DNA of 64,000 bases. Origin: Sphingomonadaceae bacterium OTU29LAMAA1 (GTDB lineage Bacteria > Pseudomonadota > Alphaproteobacteria > Sphingomonadales > Sphingomonadaceae). Location of the stretch: positions 2,026,001 to 2,090,000 of the forward strand of contig CP099617.1 in the NCBI GenBank assembly GCA_024072375.1. Direction: 5' to 3'. Positions 8,353-17,413 of the stretch are shown piece after piece (position 1 is the first letter of the stretch; every line of letters begins with the position of its first letter). A model generated the notes under the pieces. The model did not search any database. It had not been told where the DNA came from and saw only the letters and a program-made list of their open reading frames with translations. Made by a program: the position numbers and the translations under genes.

Positions 8353-9921
8353 ATGGATAGTATTCGGGGCAAACGGCCGGTCGCCCTTTGGGTAAAGCTT
8401 GCCGCAGCGGGGATCGTGGTCGCGATCGCCCAGACGATCGTCCATCAGGATAGCGAGATCGGCGGTGTGCTCGGCCTGCTGGCGCTGGCTCTGCTGGCGG
8501 CGCTGGTCGTCGCCCGACCGGTCGTCCGGCGGCATGGACCGTCCCGGATCGCGCTGGCGGCGGCCGCCTTTTACGCGCTGGTGCTGATCGACGATCCCAA
8601 TCCGTTGGCACTGCTCCTGTTCATGACCGCCGTGTCGCTGGCGACATTGCTGCCGCAACGGCGGTTCGGCCATGCGCTGCTGTGGCTGCCGCGCCTGGCA
8701 TGGCATGCGCTCACCGCGGTACCGCGACCGTGGCGCGATCTCGCCTGGTCCGGTGCAGCGCGGACCCGGCGCGGTGGCGCCGGCGGCATACGGATGGCGG
8801 CGACGATGCTGGTCGTGCCGGTACTGGGTGGCGCAGTCTTCCTGACCCTGTTCGCCAACGCCAATCCGGTTATCGGCACCGCTTTCGCCCATGTCGCACT
8901 GCCCGATCTCGGCACCGTCGTCTGGCGGACCCTGTTCGCAGCGGTCGTGCTGATCGCGACATGGGCGACGTTGCGGCCGCGATTGCCGGTGACGGTGATC
9001 GGCGACCGGATGGGGGGCGGACGCGGGCGTGCCGACATCGGCATCGCGTCGCTGATCCTGTCGCTTGCGACGTTCAACGCAATCTTCGCCGTGCAGAATG
9101 TGCTCGACATCGCCTTCCTGTGGAGCGGTGCGGCACTGCCCGCCGGTGTGACGCTGGCCGAATACGCGCATCGCGGCGCCTATGCGCTGATCGTCACCGC
9201 ACTTCTCGCCGCGCTGTTCGTACTTGTCGCGCTGCGGCCCGGCGGCGCGGGAGTCGCCAGTCGCCCGGTACGCGTGCTGGTGGCCGCATGGATCGGTCAG
9301 AACCTGTTGCTCGTCGCATCCAGCGCATTGCGGCTGTTCGACTATATCGACGCCTATTCGATAACGACGCTGCGACTGGCCTCGTTGTTGTGGATGGCGC
9401 TGGTCGCGACCGGGCTGGTGCTGATCCTGTGGCGGCTGCTGCGCGCGCGCTCCGCCGCATGGCTGATCAACGCCAACGCACTGGCCGGAGCCCTGGTGCT
9501 GAGCGGCGCCAGCGCAATCGATCTGGGTGCGACCGCCGCCGCATGGAACGCCCGGGTTGCCATCGAACGCGGACGCGCCGGGCCGCGGCTCGACCTGTGC
9601 TATCTCGGCCAGCTGGGTTCGTCCGGGCTGACCGCACTCGCCACGCTGGAACGCCACGCCCGAAGCGCATCGTTACGCGACCGGATCGCCTATCTGCGCG
9701 GGAACACGCAAGGGGACATGCGCACGATCCAGACCGACTGGCGCAGCTGGACCGGCCGCAACGCCCGCCGGCTTGCATCGGTCGCAGGGCAGCAAGCCGT
9801 CGCCAGACGCATCCCGGGCTGGCGCGATTGCGACGGCGTCATCCATCCGGCACCCGCACGATCGGCAGCCGCCGCCCCACCTGCGCCCACTGCCCGGTTG
9901 ACGAAGGGCGCGGAACGATGA
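8353..9921 (+). CDS. DUF4173 multi-pass membrane protein
   Basis: A 522-residue polytopic inner-membrane protein with about ten hydrophobic segments spread over residues 10-400 and a C-terminal region rich in charged residues (RIAYLRGNTQGDM). It belongs to the DUF4173/DUF4153 type of membrane proteins, whose function is unknown. Its last four bases form ATGA with the start of the OmpR-type regulator, and that regulator overlaps a histidine kinase in turn. The three-gene coupling suggests it senses, or is controlled by, the two-component pair. Confidence 0.75.
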   Translation: MDSIRGKRPVALWVKLAAAGIVVAIAQTIVHQDSEIGGVLGLLALALLAALVVARPVVRRHGPSRIALAAAAFYALVLIDDPNPLALLLFMTAVSLATLLPQRRFGHALLWLPRLAWHALTAVPRPWRDLAWSGAARTRRGGAGGIRMAATMLVVPVLGGAVFLTLFANANPVIGTAFAHVALPDLGTVVWRTLFAAVVLIATWATLRPRLPVTVIGDRMGGGRGRADIGIASLILSLATFNAIFAVQNVLDIAFLWSGAALPAGVTLAEYAHRGAYALIVTALLAALFVLVALRPGGAGVASRPVRVLVAAWIGQNLLLVASSALRLFDYIDAYSITTLRLASLLWMALVATGLVLILWRLLRARSAAWLINANALAGALVLSGASAIDLGATAAAWNARVAIERGRAGPRLDLCYLGQLGSSGLTALATLERHARSASLRDRIAYLRGNTQGDMRTIQTDWRSWTGRNARRLASVAGQQAVARRIPGWRDCDGVIHPAPARSAAAAPPAPTARLTKGAER

Positions 9922-10646
9922 TCCTGTGCCCGATGCCCCGCACCGTCCTTGTCGTCGACGACGATCCTCACATCCGCCAGCTGCTGGTGTTCGCCTTGCA
10001 GAAGGCCGGCCTCGACACGATCGAGGCTGCGGATGGCGAGGCGGGGCTGGAACTTGCCGGCGTGCACGGACCCAACCTCGTCATCCTCGACATCAACATG
10101 CCGCGGATGGACGGGCTGGAGGTGTGCCGCCGCCTGCGTGCCGCCGGCGCACCGGGCGGCGGCGACGTGCCGATCCTGTTCCTGTCGAGCCGCGACGACG
10201 AGATCGACCGTGTCCTCGGCATCGAGTTGGGTGCCGATGACTATGTCGTGAAGCCGTTCTCGCCGCGCGAGGTCGTGGCACGGGTAATGGCGATCCTGCG
10301 ACGCACGTCCGCGCGCCCGCCCGCGATCGAGGACGGCCGCGATCTGGAACATGGCCGGCTGCGACTCGATCTGGACGGATGGCGCGCGTTGTGGGGCGAT
10401 GCCGAAGTCACGCTGACGGTCACCGAATTTTCGATCCTGCGCCTGCTCGCGTCGATGCCGGCAAAGGTGTTCAGTCGCGATGCGATCATCGATCGGCTGC
10501 ACGGTCCGGGCTTCGCCATCACCGACCGGACGATCGACAGCCATATCCGCAACTTGCGGCACAAGTTCGCCGCGATCGGCTGCGCCGATCTGATCGATAC
10601 CCGCCCGGGCATCGGCTACCGGCTAGGCACGTGCACCGGCGGGTGA
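9918..10646 (+). CDS. OmpR/PhoB-family response regulator
   Basis: A 242-residue DNA-binding regulator. The receiver carries VVDDDPH, phospho-acceptor Asp58 in LVILDINMPRMDG and Lys in DDYVVKPFSPRE. The C-terminal winged helix has VTEFSILRLLA, the recognition-helix segment TDRTIDSHIRNLR and the final hairpin DTRPGIGYRLG. The start overlaps the DUF4173 stop (ATGA). The stop overlaps the GTG start of the downstream kinase (GTGA). Target genes are unknown; the operon itself is the obvious first candidate. Confidence 0.92.
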   Translation: MILCPMPRTVLVVDDDPHIRQLLVFALQKAGLDTIEAADGEAGLELAGVHGPNLVILDINMPRMDGLEVCRRLRAAGAPGGGDVPILFLSSRDDEIDRVLGIELGADDYVVKPFSPREVVARVMAILRRTSARPPAIEDGRDLEHGRLRLDLDGWRALWGDAEVTLTVTEFSILRLLASMPAKVFSRDAIIDRLHGPGFAITDRTIDSHIRNLRHKFAAIGCADLIDTRPGIGYRLGTCTGG

Positions 10647-12205
10647 TCGAGAGTCTGAAATCGCGGGCGAAACGCCATTGGCCGCGGCTGCGGTTGCGTA
10701 CGATCCTGTTCGCCACGCTGTTTCTGGTAGCGGCGCTGCCGGGATTCGGCGCAGTCTTCCTGAGGGTGTATGAAAACACACTGGTCCGCCAGACCGAGGC
10801 GGAACTGGTCGCGCAGGGCGCGGCGCTGTCGGCCGCCGCTGCGGCGGACTGGCCCGGCGCACGCGGCGGTGCGCTGTATCCGCAGCGGATCGTCCCGCCC
10901 GGCGATGGCGTCGACCTGAGCGTGACGCCGATCCTGCCGGAACGCCCCGCACCCAAGCCGGCTAAGGACATCGCGGCGGATGCCGCAGGGGCAGCACCGG
11001 GCATCGCGCCAGTCATGCGCGCGACGCAGATGACGACGCTGGCCAGCATCCTGCTGCTTGATCGCACAGGACAGATCGTAGCCGGAAACGGCTGGCGCGG
11101 CAGCTACGCGGCGCTGCCCGAGGTCGCGGCGGCCCTGCGCGGCGCGCCGACGACGGTGCTGCGGCGCAACCGCGCCTATCGTGCCGTCTACAGCTTCGAA
11201 TGGCTGTCGCGCGCCGCCGCGATCCGGGTGCATCACGCTCGCCCGATCGTCGTAAACGGCCGCGTCGTCGGCGTGCTGCTGCTGTCACGATCGGCGCGAG
11301 CGCTGTTTCGCGGATTGTACGAGGACCGCGGCAAGATCCTGTTCGGCATCGCCGCCATCTTCGCGTTGCTGGTGCTGCTCAGCGGTGTGATCTCGCGCGG
11401 GGTGACGCTGCCGATCGAGCGGCTGGGCCTTGCGACGCGGGCGGTGGCCAGCGGGCGTGGCAGCGTGCCCGATGTACCGGCGACCGCGGCGATCGAGATA
11501 CAGGGACTGTACGCCGATTTCGCCATCATGACCGCAGCGATCGAGCGACGGTCACGCTACCTGCGCGACTTCGCCTATGCGGTCAGCCACGAATTCAAGA
11601 CTCCGCTCGCCGGGATCCGTGGCGCGATCGAGCTGATGCAGGATCATCCGGACATGGCGGCCGCAGATCGCGACCGCTTCCTTGCCAATGCCGATGCCGA
11701 TGCCGATCGGCTGGCGCTGCTCGTCACGCGCCTGCTGGAACTGGCGCGGGCCGACATGGCGGCGCCGGCGGACGACGCGGTCGATCCGGTGCCGGTGATC
11801 GCCCGGACCGCCGACGCCTATCGCACCGATACGTTGGCGATCGACATCGTCTGGGACGCACCACCGCCGTGCGTCGCGCTGCCGGCCGGGACGATCGAGA
11901 ATGCGCTGGCGACGCTGTTCGACAATGCGCGGCAGGCGGGCGCGCCGACGGTACGGGTCGAGGGGCGTGTGGGGGAGCGGGTCGATCTGTACGTCACCGA
12001 CGACGGACCGGGAATCGCGCCGGGCGACCGGCCGCGGCTGTTCGAGCCGTTCTTCACGACACGTCGGGCAGAAGGTGGCACCGGGCTCGGTCTGGCCATC
12101 GCGCGCTCGCTGCTGGAGGCCGGCGGCGGGACGGTCGATGTTGCCGACGGAGCGACCACGCGCTTCGTCGTGACGCTTCCGATCGCTCCGTCATCGCGCA
12201 CATAG
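10643..12205 (+). CDS. Membrane sensor histidine kinase, partner of the upstream OmpR-type regulator
   Basis: About 520 residues. A basic N-terminus and TM1 (TILFATLFLVAALPGFG), a long periplasmic sensor region of about 200 residues with an Ala/Pro-rich stretch, TM2 (ILFGIAAIFALLVLLSGV), HAMP, HisKA (FAYAVSHEFKTPL, His316) and HATPase (N-box LFDNARQAG, G1 DDGPGIAPGD, G2 GGTGLGLAIA). The layout resembles CreC-type kinases. I chose GTG 10643, whose TGA overlap with the regulator is the usual arrangement; GTG 10631 is the alternative. Confidence 0.9.
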   Translation: MIESLKSRAKRHWPRLRLRTILFATLFLVAALPGFGAVFLRVYENTLVRQTEAELVAQGAALSAAAAADWPGARGGALYPQRIVPPGDGVDLSVTPILPERPAPKPAKDIAADAAGAAPGIAPVMRATQMTTLASILLLDRTGQIVAGNGWRGSYAALPEVAAALRGAPTTVLRRNRAYRAVYSFEWLSRAAAIRVHHARPIVVNGRVVGVLLLSRSARALFRGLYEDRGKILFGIAAIFALLVLLSGVISRGVTLPIERLGLATRAVASGRGSVPDVPATAAIEIQGLYADFAIMTAAIERRSRYLRDFAYAVSHEFKTPLAGIRGAIELMQDHPDMAAADRDRFLANADADADRLALLVTRLLELARADMAAPADDAVDPVPVIARTADAYRTDTLAIDIVWDAPPPCVALPAGTIENALATLFDNARQAGAPTVRVEGRVGERVDLYVTDDGPGIAPGDRPRLFEPFFTTRRAEGGTGLGLAIARSLLEAGGGTVDVADGATTRFVVTLPIAPSSRT

Positions 12206-12245
12206 CGAAGCAACCCGGACGCCGACACGCGCTGGATTGCTTCGC
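12205..12245. terminator. Inverted repeat between convergent genes, possible bidirectional terminator
   Basis: GCGAAGCAA at 12205-12213 pairs perfectly with TTGCTTCGC at 12237-12245 across a 23-base loop. A second GC stem, CGCCGC/GCGGCG with loop TCCCC, sits at 12245-12261. They separate the histidine kinase (ending 12205) from the convergent hydrolase gene (ending 12263). There is no long T run, so intrinsic termination is only a guess. Confidence 0.4.
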
Positions 12246-12262
12246 GCCGCTCCCCGCGGCGT

Positions 12263-14206
12263 TTACTTCGCCGCGACCTGCGACTGATCGACCGGCACCA
12301 CCGGCAGCAGCACTGCGCTCGACATCGCACCGCCGCGCTTCAGCGTCACGGTCGCCTTCCTGTAGTCCGCCGGCTTGGCGAAGAAGATGTTCTGCACGTA
12401 CGTCTGCGGATTGCGATCGTAGAGCGGGAACAGGCTCGACTGCACCTGCACCATCACGCGATGACCGGGCTTGAAGACGTGGTTCACCGTAGGCAGGCGG
12501 AATTTGTAGTGCTGGACCTTGTTCGCGGGGATTGCGCTGGGTTGTGCGAAGCTGTCGCGGTAGCGACCGCGGAAGATGTCGAGACTGATCGGCAGCTGGT
12601 AACCGCCCATCTTGGGATCGCTGGCGTTTTCCGCGGGATAGACGTCGATCACCTTGACCACGAAATCACCGTCCGTCCCGGTCGTCGCCGCATAGAGGTC
12701 GGCGATCGGCGCACCCGAAACGCGCATCGCCTCGGTCAGCACCGGCGTCGTGTAGGTCATTACGTCGGGCCGGCCATCGGCGTGGCGCTGGTCGCTGACC
12801 AGCCAGTCGCCCCAGCGGCCATCGCCGAAGTTCACCGGGCGCGGCAGGTGCGGCACTGGCTTGGCGGGATCGGAGACGTAGCTGTCGCCGCCGGCGCCGC
12901 CCTTGGCGAAGCCCAGGCCGCCGTCCGCTTGCAGATACAGCGGCTTCAGCGGCGCAGCGCAGCCGCTTTCACAGGCGAGCGGCCAGTTCGCCAACCTGTC
13001 CCAATGGTTCTCGCCAGTGTTGTAGATCGCGGCCTGCGGCAGGTTCGCCGCGGGTCCGTCCTTCAGATACTGGTCGAATAGCGGCAGCACCATCTTCTCG
13101 CGGAATTGCGCGGCGGTATCGCCGTCCCACTGGAACGGACCGAGGCTGCGGCCGTCGCGGTTGACCTGGCTGTGCCGCCACGGCCCCATCACCAGGAAAT
13201 TGTTGCCCGTCTTGCCCTTGGCCTTCAGCGCTTCCCATGCGGTGATCGCGCCGTACATGTCCTCCTGATCCCAGAGCCCCTGTTCCCAGATCGTCGGCAC
13301 GTTCGACGGGTTCGCCGCGAGCAGTTTGTCGAGCGCCTGCCCGGACCAGAATCCGTCATAGGCGGCATGCTGCGACATACGCTTCCAATATGGCAGCTGA
13401 TCGTACCCCGACTTCTTCGCCCAGTCGCCCGCCGAGCCGATGTCGCGGAAATTGTCGTAATCGTCCCAGCCGCCGGTCGGGGGAACGGTGCCCCCGCCCT
13501 TGTAGCCGGTCTGCCCGCCGAGCCAGGCGATGTTGGCGAGGCGGAAGGCGCCGTAATGGAACCAGTCGTCGCCCATCCAGCCGTCGATCATCGGCGATTC
13601 CGGCGCGGCGACCTTCAGCGCCGGGTGCGGGTTGAGCAGCGCCATCACGACGGTGAAGCCTTCGTAGCTCGACCCGATCATGCCGACGCGGCCATTCGAC
13701 TGCGGCAGGTTCGCCTTGTTCACCAGCCAGTCGATCGTGTCGTAGGCGTCGGTGACGTGATCGACCCCAATCTGATTCCGGGGGGTCGGGTTGAGCGGGC
13801 CGATCACCGGGCGGGTGACGACATACTCCCCCTCCGATCCGTATTTGCCGCGTACGTCCTGATAGACGCGGATGTAGCCGCCCTTCACGAACATCTCGTC
13901 GGCCAGCGGCAGTGTGTTCAGCATCGAACTGCTGGTGCTACGGCTGGCGCGCCCCTTGGCGTTGTACGGCGTGCGCGTGAGGACGATCGGCGCGTTGGTC
14001 GCGGTCTTCGGAATGACGATTACCGTGTACAGCTTCGTCCCGTCGCGCATCGGGATCATCACTTCGCGCTTGATGTAATCGTTGGCGGCGTCGACGAGCG
14101 TGAACTTCGCCGGGATGTCGCCGCCCGCCGGCGCGGTCTGCTGCTGCGCATGCACCCCGACCGAGAGCAGGGCGAGAAGGGGCAGCAACAGGACGGAACG
14201 GCGCAT
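12263..14206 (-). CDS. Secreted CocE/NonD-family alpha/beta hydrolase
   Basis: A 647-residue protein with a clear Sec signal peptide (RRSVLLLPLLALLSVGVHAQ). It belongs to the X-Pro dipeptidyl peptidase / cocaine esterase / glutaryl-7-ACA acylase superfamily. The nucleophile elbow GSSYEG (Ser180) is intact, preceded by RTPYNAKG and a VYQDVRGKYGSEGE oxyanion-side segment; a C-terminal jelly-roll domain contains FKPGHRVMVQVQSS. It likely cleaves ester or amide bonds of small acyl or peptide substrates in the periplasm. The exact substrate cannot be read from sequence, and no neighbouring pathway genes help. Confidence 0.85.
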   Translation of the reverse strand: MRRSVLLLPLLALLSVGVHAQQQTAPAGGDIPAKFTLVDAANDYIKREVMIPMRDGTKLYTVIVIPKTATNAPIVLTRTPYNAKGRASRSTSSSMLNTLPLADEMFVKGGYIRVYQDVRGKYGSEGEYVVTRPVIGPLNPTPRNQIGVDHVTDAYDTIDWLVNKANLPQSNGRVGMIGSSYEGFTVVMALLNPHPALKVAAPESPMIDGWMGDDWFHYGAFRLANIAWLGGQTGYKGGGTVPPTGGWDDYDNFRDIGSAGDWAKKSGYDQLPYWKRMSQHAAYDGFWSGQALDKLLAANPSNVPTIWEQGLWDQEDMYGAITAWEALKAKGKTGNNFLVMGPWRHSQVNRDGRSLGPFQWDGDTAAQFREKMVLPLFDQYLKDGPAANLPQAAIYNTGENHWDRLANWPLACESGCAAPLKPLYLQADGGLGFAKGGAGGDSYVSDPAKPVPHLPRPVNFGDGRWGDWLVSDQRHADGRPDVMTYTTPVLTEAMRVSGAPIADLYAATTGTDGDFVVKVIDVYPAENASDPKMGGYQLPISLDIFRGRYRDSFAQPSAIPANKVQHYKFRLPTVNHVFKPGHRVMVQVQSSLFPLYDRNPQTYVQNIFFAKPADYRKATVTLKRGGAMSSAVLLPVVPVDQSQVAAK

Positions 14207-14292
14207 GACGATCTCCGGCAGAAAGGATGACCTATGCTAGCGGGGATAGGCCGCGGGGCAAGGCCCCGGACGTCGGGATTGCCGCATTCTTC

Positions 14293-14310
14293 CTCCCCCG
14301 CAAGGGGGAG
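14293..14310 (-). terminator. Perfect hairpin downstream of the Hsp70-like gene
   Basis: CTCCCCC (14293-14299), loop GCAA and GGGGGAG (14304-14310) form a seven-base GC stem with a stable tetraloop, 12 bases beyond the stop of the minus-strand Hsp70-like gene. No U tract follows, so it may be a terminator, an RNA-stabilising hairpin or a relic of a short intergenic repeat. Confidence 0.45.
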
Positions 14311-14322
14311 AACCGGGGGTTG

Positions 14323-15603
14323 TCAGCTTGCCCAGCTCGCGACGTCCTCCTCCAGCCCGATCAGCGCCAGCCCGTGCGCGATCGAGGTGAGTTCGCCGCC
14401 GGTGGCGATCCGGTCTGCGCCGAAGCGATCGTCGAACAGGCGGCGGAGGCGCGGCGTCAGCGAGGTGCCGCCGGTCAGGAACACGCGGTCGATGCCGCCC
14501 GCATCGATGCCGGACGCGGCCAGCGCCTGATCGACCGCAGCATCGATGCGCGCGATATCGGGCGCGATCCATTCCTCGAACTGCGCCCGCGTGACCTCCG
14601 CCTCGATCGACAGCCCCGCGCCTTCGAAGCGGAACAGCGCCGCCGGCTCGGCGGTCAGGGCGCGCTTCAGCCGGCCGACGGCATCGTACAGCTGATAGCC
14701 GAGCTCCTGTTCGATCACCGCGATCATGCGGCCGATCGCGGCCGGATCCGATGCGGCACGGCGCAGCTTGTCGAGCTCGGCAAGCGTGCGCCGGTTGCGC
14801 ATCAACGCCAGCCGCGACCAGTCCGCGAAATCGGCGAAATAGCCGCCGGGTATCTCGAGTATCTTGTCGAACGAACGATAGGACCCGCCCTTGCCGAGCA
14901 GCGGCATCACCAGCCGGTCGACGATGCGTTGGTCGAACCGGTCGCCGGCGATGCCGACACCGGCATGTCCCAGCGGCACGCACCGTCGCGTCGCACCCGG
15001 CACGTCGACCTTCACCACCGAAAAGTCGCTGGTGCCGCCGCCGAAATCGGCGACGAGGATCGTCGCCGGCTCGCTCAGCCGCGCGGCATAGCTGAATGCG
15101 GCGCCGACGGGTTCATAGACGTAATGCACCTCGGTCCCCAGCGACGCGAATACCGCGTCGTAGCGCGTCCGGGCCAGCGCTTCGTCGGGGCGGCTTCCGG
15201 CGAAGGTGACCGGACGTCCGACGACGACGCGGCCCGCGCTGCCGTCGAGCGCACCTCTGGCGCGCGCCGCCATCTTCGCGACGAACAGTCGCCCCAGATC
15301 CTCGAACCGCATCCGCCGCTCGAACACCGTCGCATGTTCGAAGCTGGCGCTGGCGGCGACCGACTTGAACGACTGGATGAAGCGGCTGCCCTGCGGATAG
15401 TCGAGATATTCGCGGATCGCCCATGGCCCGGCCTCCGATTCGATCCGCGCATCGTCTTCCCAGAAGCACAGTGCCGATCGGAAGACGGGATCGTCGCCAG
15501 CGGGGCCGTCAAGCGTCACGAGGTCCGCGGCGCCATCCCGTGCCACCGCCGCGACCGAGTTGGTGGTGCCGAAGTCGAGGCCGAGAGAAAGATCAGCAGA
15601 CAT
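14323..15603 (-). CDS. Hsp70-family protein, YegD-like
   Basis: A 426-residue actin-fold ATPase. The N-terminal phosphate-1 motif GLDFGTTNS, phosphate-2 LVADFGGGTSDFSVV and adenosine motif FLTGGTSLTPRLRRLF are clear. The substrate-binding domain of DnaK is missing and the length fits the YegD group, whose role is unknown. It is therefore unlikely to be a general chaperone by itself. The J-domain gene at 649 is too far away to be evidence of partnership. It lies in its own minus-strand unit, divergent from the next gene across 114 bases. Confidence 0.85.
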   Translation of the reverse strand: MSADLSLGLDFGTTNSVAAVARDGAADLVTLDGPAGDDPVFRSALCFWEDDARIESEAGPWAIREYLDYPQGSRFIQSFKSVAASASFEHATVFERRMRFEDLGRLFVAKMAARARGALDGSAGRVVVGRPVTFAGSRPDEALARTRYDAVFASLGTEVHYVYEPVGAAFSYAARLSEPATILVADFGGGTSDFSVVKVDVPGATRRCVPLGHAGVGIAGDRFDQRIVDRLVMPLLGKGGSYRSFDKILEIPGGYFADFADWSRLALMRNRRTLAELDKLRRAASDPAAIGRMIAVIEQELGYQLYDAVGRLKRALTAEPAALFRFEGAGLSIEAEVTRAQFEEWIAPDIARIDAAVDQALAASGIDAGGIDRVFLTGGTSLTPRLRRLFDDRFGADRIATGGELTSIAHGLALIGLEEDVASWAS

Positions 15604-15717
15604 AATGATTTATGGACCTAGCTTTCAGGATATGGAATATAGCGACGATCGGTCGAAAAGAGCCGGACGAACACGGCGATGGTTTCCGCCGCGCCAATAA
15701 GATGAGAGGGTTCGAAC

Positions 15718-17133
15718 GTGAAGCGCAGGATGTGGACAGCCACCGTCATCACCGTGGCCATGACGTTCGGACCGGCAAGCGCCGCACCACCCCAGCAGCC
15801 GCTGCCCGTCCTGATGGCCAAGCCCGGCACGCAGCCGACACCGCCGAAGGAGTGGATCGACCAGACCACCGGGCACCGCGTCGTCCGCATCTCCGACGAA
15901 CCCGGCAGCAGCAGCAACTATTTCAACGTCAACAGCTACACGCCCGACGGCCGCTGGATGGCGTACAGCTCGCCGAGCGGCATCATGGCGCTGGATCTCA
16001 AGACTTTCCGGTCGAAGCTGATCGTGCCGGGACGCGTCAGCCTCCAGTTCGTCGGTCAGCGAACCGGCACGGTCTATTACCTCACCGCGCTGGAACAGAC
16101 GCAGGGTCACGACGCGAATTCGGCGCACACGCCGGGGGCGAAGGTCCGGCCCGCCGTCATGCCGCGTGGTCCGCGAACGATCATGGGCTATGACATCGCC
16201 ACCGGCAAAAGCCGCCGGATCGCGGCGTTGGAGGCGGGCTATTCTATCGCGACGATCAACGCGGACGAGACGCTGTTCGCCGGCGCGCGCAACACTGGGA
16301 ACGGCCCCGGCGCCGGGGTAAATCCCGGCAGCGTCATGGCCAACCGCGATCCCGCGAGCGAGGTCGGGCCGAACGGCGAGAAACTGACCTATGCCGAAGG
16401 GCGCGAGGGCCAGATCAACCGACGCCTGATGCAGCGGCTTCCGATGGAGATCTTCACGATCAACATCGCGACGGGTGCGAAGAAGACGATCACCGCGTCG
16501 ACCGACTGGCTGAACCACCTGCAATTCTCGCCCACCGATCCCAATGTGCTGCTCTATTGCCACGAGGGCAATTGGCACGTCGTCGACCGGCTGTGGCTGG
16601 TCCGTGTCGATCGCCCGGATACGCCGAGGCTGCTCCACACCCGCACGATGAACATGGAGATCGCGGGCCACGAATGGTGGAGCAAGGACGGCAGGACCGT
16701 CTGGTACGATCTGCAGACGCCGCGCGGCGAGGACTTCTGGGTTGCGGGTTATGACGTCGCCACCGCCAAGCGCCGTTGGTATCACCTCGATCGCAACGCC
16801 TGGGGCGTGCATTTCAATAGCTCGCCGGACGAAAAGCTGTTCGCCAGCGATGGTGGCGATCCCGAGATGGCGGCACATGCACCCGACGGCAAATACATCT
16901 ACCTGCTCCGCCCGCGTGCGATCCCGGACGTCGCCGGCATCCACGCCGCGAACAGCGCCGACCTGATCACGCCGGGTGCGCTCGATCCCGAAAAGCTCGT
17001 CGATCTGCGCAACCACGACTACCGGTCGGAACCGAACGCCAGCTTCACGCCCGACGGCAAGTGGCTGGTATTCCGGTCGAACATGTGGGGTGCGGGCCAC
17101 GTCTATGCGGTGGAGACGGCGAAGGCGCGGTAG
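15718..17133 (+). CDS. Oligogalacturonate lyase-like protein (PL22 family), exported
   Basis: A 471-residue protein with a signal peptide (basic start, hydrophobic core, cleavage near ASAAP). The body is a seven-bladed beta-propeller-like sequence with the PL22 hallmark NYFNVNSYTPDGRWMAY and His-containing metal-site regions LYCHEGNWH, AGHEWWSKDGRTVW and WGVHFNSSPDE. PL22 enzymes cleave short unsaturated galacturonides by beta-elimination, using Mn in the known Yersinia and Dickeya enzymes. Known Ogl proteins are mostly cytoplasmic, so the signal peptide is unusual and a different substrate is possible. No other pectin genes are in the window. Confidence 0.7.
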   Translation: MKRRMWTATVITVAMTFGPASAAPPQQPLPVLMAKPGTQPTPPKEWIDQTTGHRVVRISDEPGSSSNYFNVNSYTPDGRWMAYSSPSGIMALDLKTFRSKLIVPGRVSLQFVGQRTGTVYYLTALEQTQGHDANSAHTPGAKVRPAVMPRGPRTIMGYDIATGKSRRIAALEAGYSIATINADETLFAGARNTGNGPGAGVNPGSVMANRDPASEVGPNGEKLTYAEGREGQINRRLMQRLPMEIFTINIATGAKKTITASTDWLNHLQFSPTDPNVLLYCHEGNWHVVDRLWLVRVDRPDTPRLLHTRTMNMEIAGHEWWSKDGRTVWYDLQTPRGEDFWVAGYDVATAKRRWYHLDRNAWGVHFNSSPDEKLFASDGGDPEMAAHAPDGKYIYLLRPRAIPDVAGIHAANSADLITPGALDPEKLVDLRNHDYRSEPNASFTPDGKWLVFRSNMWGAGHVYAVETAKAR

Positions 17134-17413
17134 GGACCCCGGTCCAAGGATGACGGTGAACGGGCTGGTCGACGTTCAGGGATTGGTCGTTCTCTTCTAC
17201 TGCATCACCCCGGACGTGTTCCGGGGTTCACGGTGCCGCGAAGGAGTGACCAGAGGCTCCGGCTCTTCCCGTGGCCGCACGGTGGACCCCGTGGCACGTC
17301 CAGAGTGACGATGTCCTTGGGCAGTCCCGGCTCTGCATGCCTGAACGTCGAGCGGACCTGTGTCCGCGCCGGGACGACAGTATCGGGGGCGGGCGGCCGC
17401 AGCCTCCCCCCAA
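17134..17413. repeat. Gene-free spacer with GC-rich inverted repeats between convergent genes
   Basis: CCCCGGA (17208-17214) and TCCGGGG (17220-17226) form a perfect seven-base stem with a five-base loop, and GTCCCGGC (17324-17331) is matched by GCCGGGAC (17368-17375). The CACCCCGGA...TCCGGGGT style of sequence recurs between genes in sphingomonad genomes as short palindromic elements; that is recollection, not a search result. It lies between the convergent lyase-like gene and the glutathionylspermidine-synthetase-like gene and may terminate both. I see no coding potential. Confidence 0.5.

Noticed and set aside
17195..17413. Possible small genes in the spacer between the lyase-like and ligase genes.
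   Set aside because: Open frames there are short, overlap inverted repeats and have no ribosome site or homology-like sequence; the repeats explain the composition better.
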